A stretch of DNA of 64,000 nucleotides from Nepenthes gracilis (lineage: Eukaryota; Streptophyta; Magnoliopsida; Caryophyllales; Nepenthaceae). The DNA lies in contig BSYO01000036.1 in the NCBI GenBank assembly GCA_033239525.1, forward strand, positions 6,346,126-6,410,125. Direction: 5' to 3'. A program made the translations under genes and the position numbers. Of the stretch, positions 62,143-64,000 are shown in pieces. The notes beneath the pieces are model-generated. The model was given only the letters and a program-made list of their open reading frames with translations. It was not told the DNA's origin and searched no databases. Each line of letters opens with the position of its first letter. The first letter of the stretch is position 1.

Positions 62143-62394
62143 TTATCTGTTGTGCAGTGGGTTTGGACCAGTGTGGATTTTCCTCTTCTGATCATCAAAA
62201 ATCTCTTCATTTTTCCCTGCATTTCTTCTGAAGAAATCATGCCTTCTGACATGATTAAGCTTAGTAGAAGACGACCCAGTTCTTAATTTCTTGAATCTGC
62301 CATGCCCATCTGCAAAACTTGGAGTCTCTGATGGAAAAAGCATAAGCAGAAGAAGAAACAAACAAACCACCTGTTGTTTCCTAAGCATAGCCAT
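62143..62394 (-). CDS. CLE-family peptide hormone precursor, 83 residues
   Basis: Single-exon gene for a small secreted signalling peptide; CLE peptides are perceived by receptor kinases at the cell surface. Residues 1 to about 28 form a signal peptide (basic start, then a Leu/Phe-rich core, likely cut after SFA). Residues 29-70 are a variable, basic region. The CLE motif is at residues 71-82, RKIHTGPNPLHN, with one Arg after it before the stop, the usual C-terminal place. It keeps Gly6, Pro7, Asn8, Pro9, Leu10, His11 and Asn12 of the consensus RxVPxGPNPLHN, but position 4 is His in place of Pro and position 3 is Ile. Length is normal for the family. The first ATG is used; a second lies two codons on. 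Orthology to a named CLE is not resolved. Confidence 0.93.
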   Translation of the reverse strand: MAMLRKQQVVCLFLLLLMLFPSETPSFADGHGRFKKLRTGSSSTKLNHVRRHDFFRRNAGKNEEIFDDQKRKIHTGPNPLHNR

Positions 62395-62795
62395 CTCTGT
62401 TATTTTCCTTAGAATATGAGAAGACGACCTCGCTTCCTCTGTTTTCCTTCTGCTTCCTCTCTTCTGAGTAGTAGTTGTTTTACTATGCTGTTGATGTTGT
62501 TACCGTAATTAAGAGGGCACCTCTCTTTGTTTTGTTTTGAATTGCTTTATATGCGATAGAAGCTTTGGTTCTGGAGAGAGGACACTCAAAATGGGGTGTC
62601 AGTGTGCATAGGGCTTGCTGCTTCATTTCTAGTGTATATTTTGGTGAAGAGGCTTTTATTGGGAACCTTCCTTCTCTAATGATTTCAGAGCCCACATTTT
62701 TGCTACAAATTCTACACAAAGCCAGAGAAGAGAGAGGGGGGGGGGGGGATTTTAATTTGCTAAATTGAAAGCTGAGTAGTGTCCTGTGGACTCAC

Positions 62796-62803
62796 TTTTT
62801 ATA
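62796..62803 (-). promoter_or_regulatory. TATA box of the CLE gene
   Basis: TATAAAAA on the minus strand, about 400 bp upstream of the ATG. With a start about 30 bp further down, the leader would be near 370 nt. A run of more than ten G (plus strand, 62737-62748) falls in the leader. No intron is needed. Confidence 0.5.
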
Positions 62804-63630
62804 TCTACACTATTTTATATGGGTTGGATTAAGTCAACTGGGTGAATGCACATGATGGATCTACTCGACTTGGTGGTTGGTCAAATATAGTTTTCTCCAT
62901 TGCTTGTGCAGTAGAAATTTACTAACCATCTTATTTCTCTTAAATTTCTTATATTTATGTGAAATATTTATATTATTTTAGAACAATAAGAAGATATAAA
63001 AAGAAAAAAATAAAAATAGTAAGAGTAAAAAGGGAAGAGAAAAAACTCATCGAAAGTCTTCCAAATCATTGATAATTTATATTTCCCAACCAAGAACATG
63101 AATTTTTCTACGTATTCTTAAATATATTTATTTTTAATTATTTTTTTATTCTAACATGTTTCATAATATTATTATTTAATATAATATTTTATATATTTAT
63201 TTATATTAATAATACATATAAATTATAATTGTCATGTCAACTAATATTATCTCAAAGTTCTCCATAAAGTATTTACAAAATATTCCTCATTTACTTTATG
63301 ATGATTTTATTTGTTATGGAGGGGGTTTATGTTGTGGTTTATAATTAAAAAGGTGTCTTGGGTCTTGGGTCTTGGGTCAATGGCTTGTTATATAAGAGAA
63401 TGTCTCCATATTTATGAGGAAGTCATGGCATTAATGGTATAACCGGTGTAAGGAACACTACCCTAATGATTCACCTTTATTCACTGAAAAAGTTGCTCAA
63501 AATCTGGTTTTTGGGGAAGAAATTAGGGCTACTTTAAGTGGGTGCCTGGATTCCCAATTGGTGGGTGGACAATCAATTTCTTCTAAAATAAAATTAATAA
63601 TTTATATATAGGATGAAAAGAGGTGATGAA
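62804..63630. other. AT-rich upstream region of the CLE gene
   Basis: No gene seen. A perfect triple of GTCTTGG (63355-63376) is the only simple repeat of note. Confidence 0.45.
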
Positions 63631-63820
63631 CCCTCCATTTTTTAAAGAGTAAAGGGATTATATTTTAAATATAAATTATCTATTTTTAAATAAATAATTA
63701 TAATTTAATAACTAATTTTTTTAATTTTTTTTAAAAAATTAAATTATAACAATTTATTTAAAAATAAATTGCCTAAATTTAAAGAATAATTTTATCTATT
63801 TCTTAAAAAATTGGAGCCCC
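63631..63820. mobile_element. Short hairpin MITE
   Basis: About 190 bp that is nearly one inverted repeat. Ends CCCTCCATTTTTTAAAGAG and (inverted) GGGCTCCAATTTTTTAAGA pair. Inner arms around TTTTTAAATAAATAATTATA and its diverged complement meet in a T/A-rich centre near 63725. No coding capacity. Target duplication not clear. Confidence 0.65.
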
Positions 63821-64000
63821 CTTGTTTTAAGATAAAAAAGGGTTGCTGTTATAGATAAATTTGGATTTTTGAAAACATATTAATGAGTTTATGAATTAAA
63901 CTATGAGGTAAAAGCTAATTTACGTTAGAATGGGTTTACCGAAGCTACTCGAAATCAAATGATTTGGATTTCAAACAAATCGAACCAATGAGCTTCCATA

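Overview
The window is nuclear DNA of a flowering plant, most likely a eudicot. It is AT-rich, its genes have GT-AG introns, and it is dominated by LTR retrotransposons, solo LTRs and MITE-like elements. Species cannot be read from the sequence. No bacterial, organellar, rRNA, tRNA or CRISPR feature was seen. Only two intact plant genes are supported.

Gene 1 (minus strand, 22167 to 10672) is a complete six-exon gene for a long PIN auxin efflux carrier of the PIN1 / sister-of-PIN1 type, 606 residues by my splice model. Its first intron is 8.36 kb because a decayed Ty1/copia element (13179-18910) lies in it in antisense. A TATA box, a GA-rich leader and a 62-codon upstream ORF lie 5' of the ATG. 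Gene 2 (minus strand, 62394-62143) is a single-exon CLE peptide hormone precursor of 83 residues with an unusual His at position 4 of the CLE motif. The two genes are about 40 kb apart. Both families act in meristem and vascular patterning, but nothing in the sequence links them.

Layout: 1-2988 AT-rich DNA; 2989-3470 a MITE with an (AAT)n core; 3900-9600 a GC-richer retroelement island (W-box palindromes, tandem repeats, a broken gag-like gene of the Transposase_28 type); 10672-22880 the PIN gene and promoter; 23589-32372 a non-autonomous LTR element with three LTRs and two internal regions, each carrying a tandem array of about 55-bp GC-rich units; 33690-55000 a nest of insertions; 55000-62142 mostly featureless DNA; 62143-62803 the CLE gene and promoter; a hairpin MITE at 63631-63820.

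The nest can be untangled. A gypsy relic is split in its reverse transcriptase by a solo LTR with perfect TSDs (35228-37598). One copia relic is spread over four pieces from 37.74 to 54.96 kb and is interrupted by further LTR-sized blocks, including a second solo LTR with perfect TSDs (49438-51659). All retroelement coding regions are disabled by stops and frameshifts.
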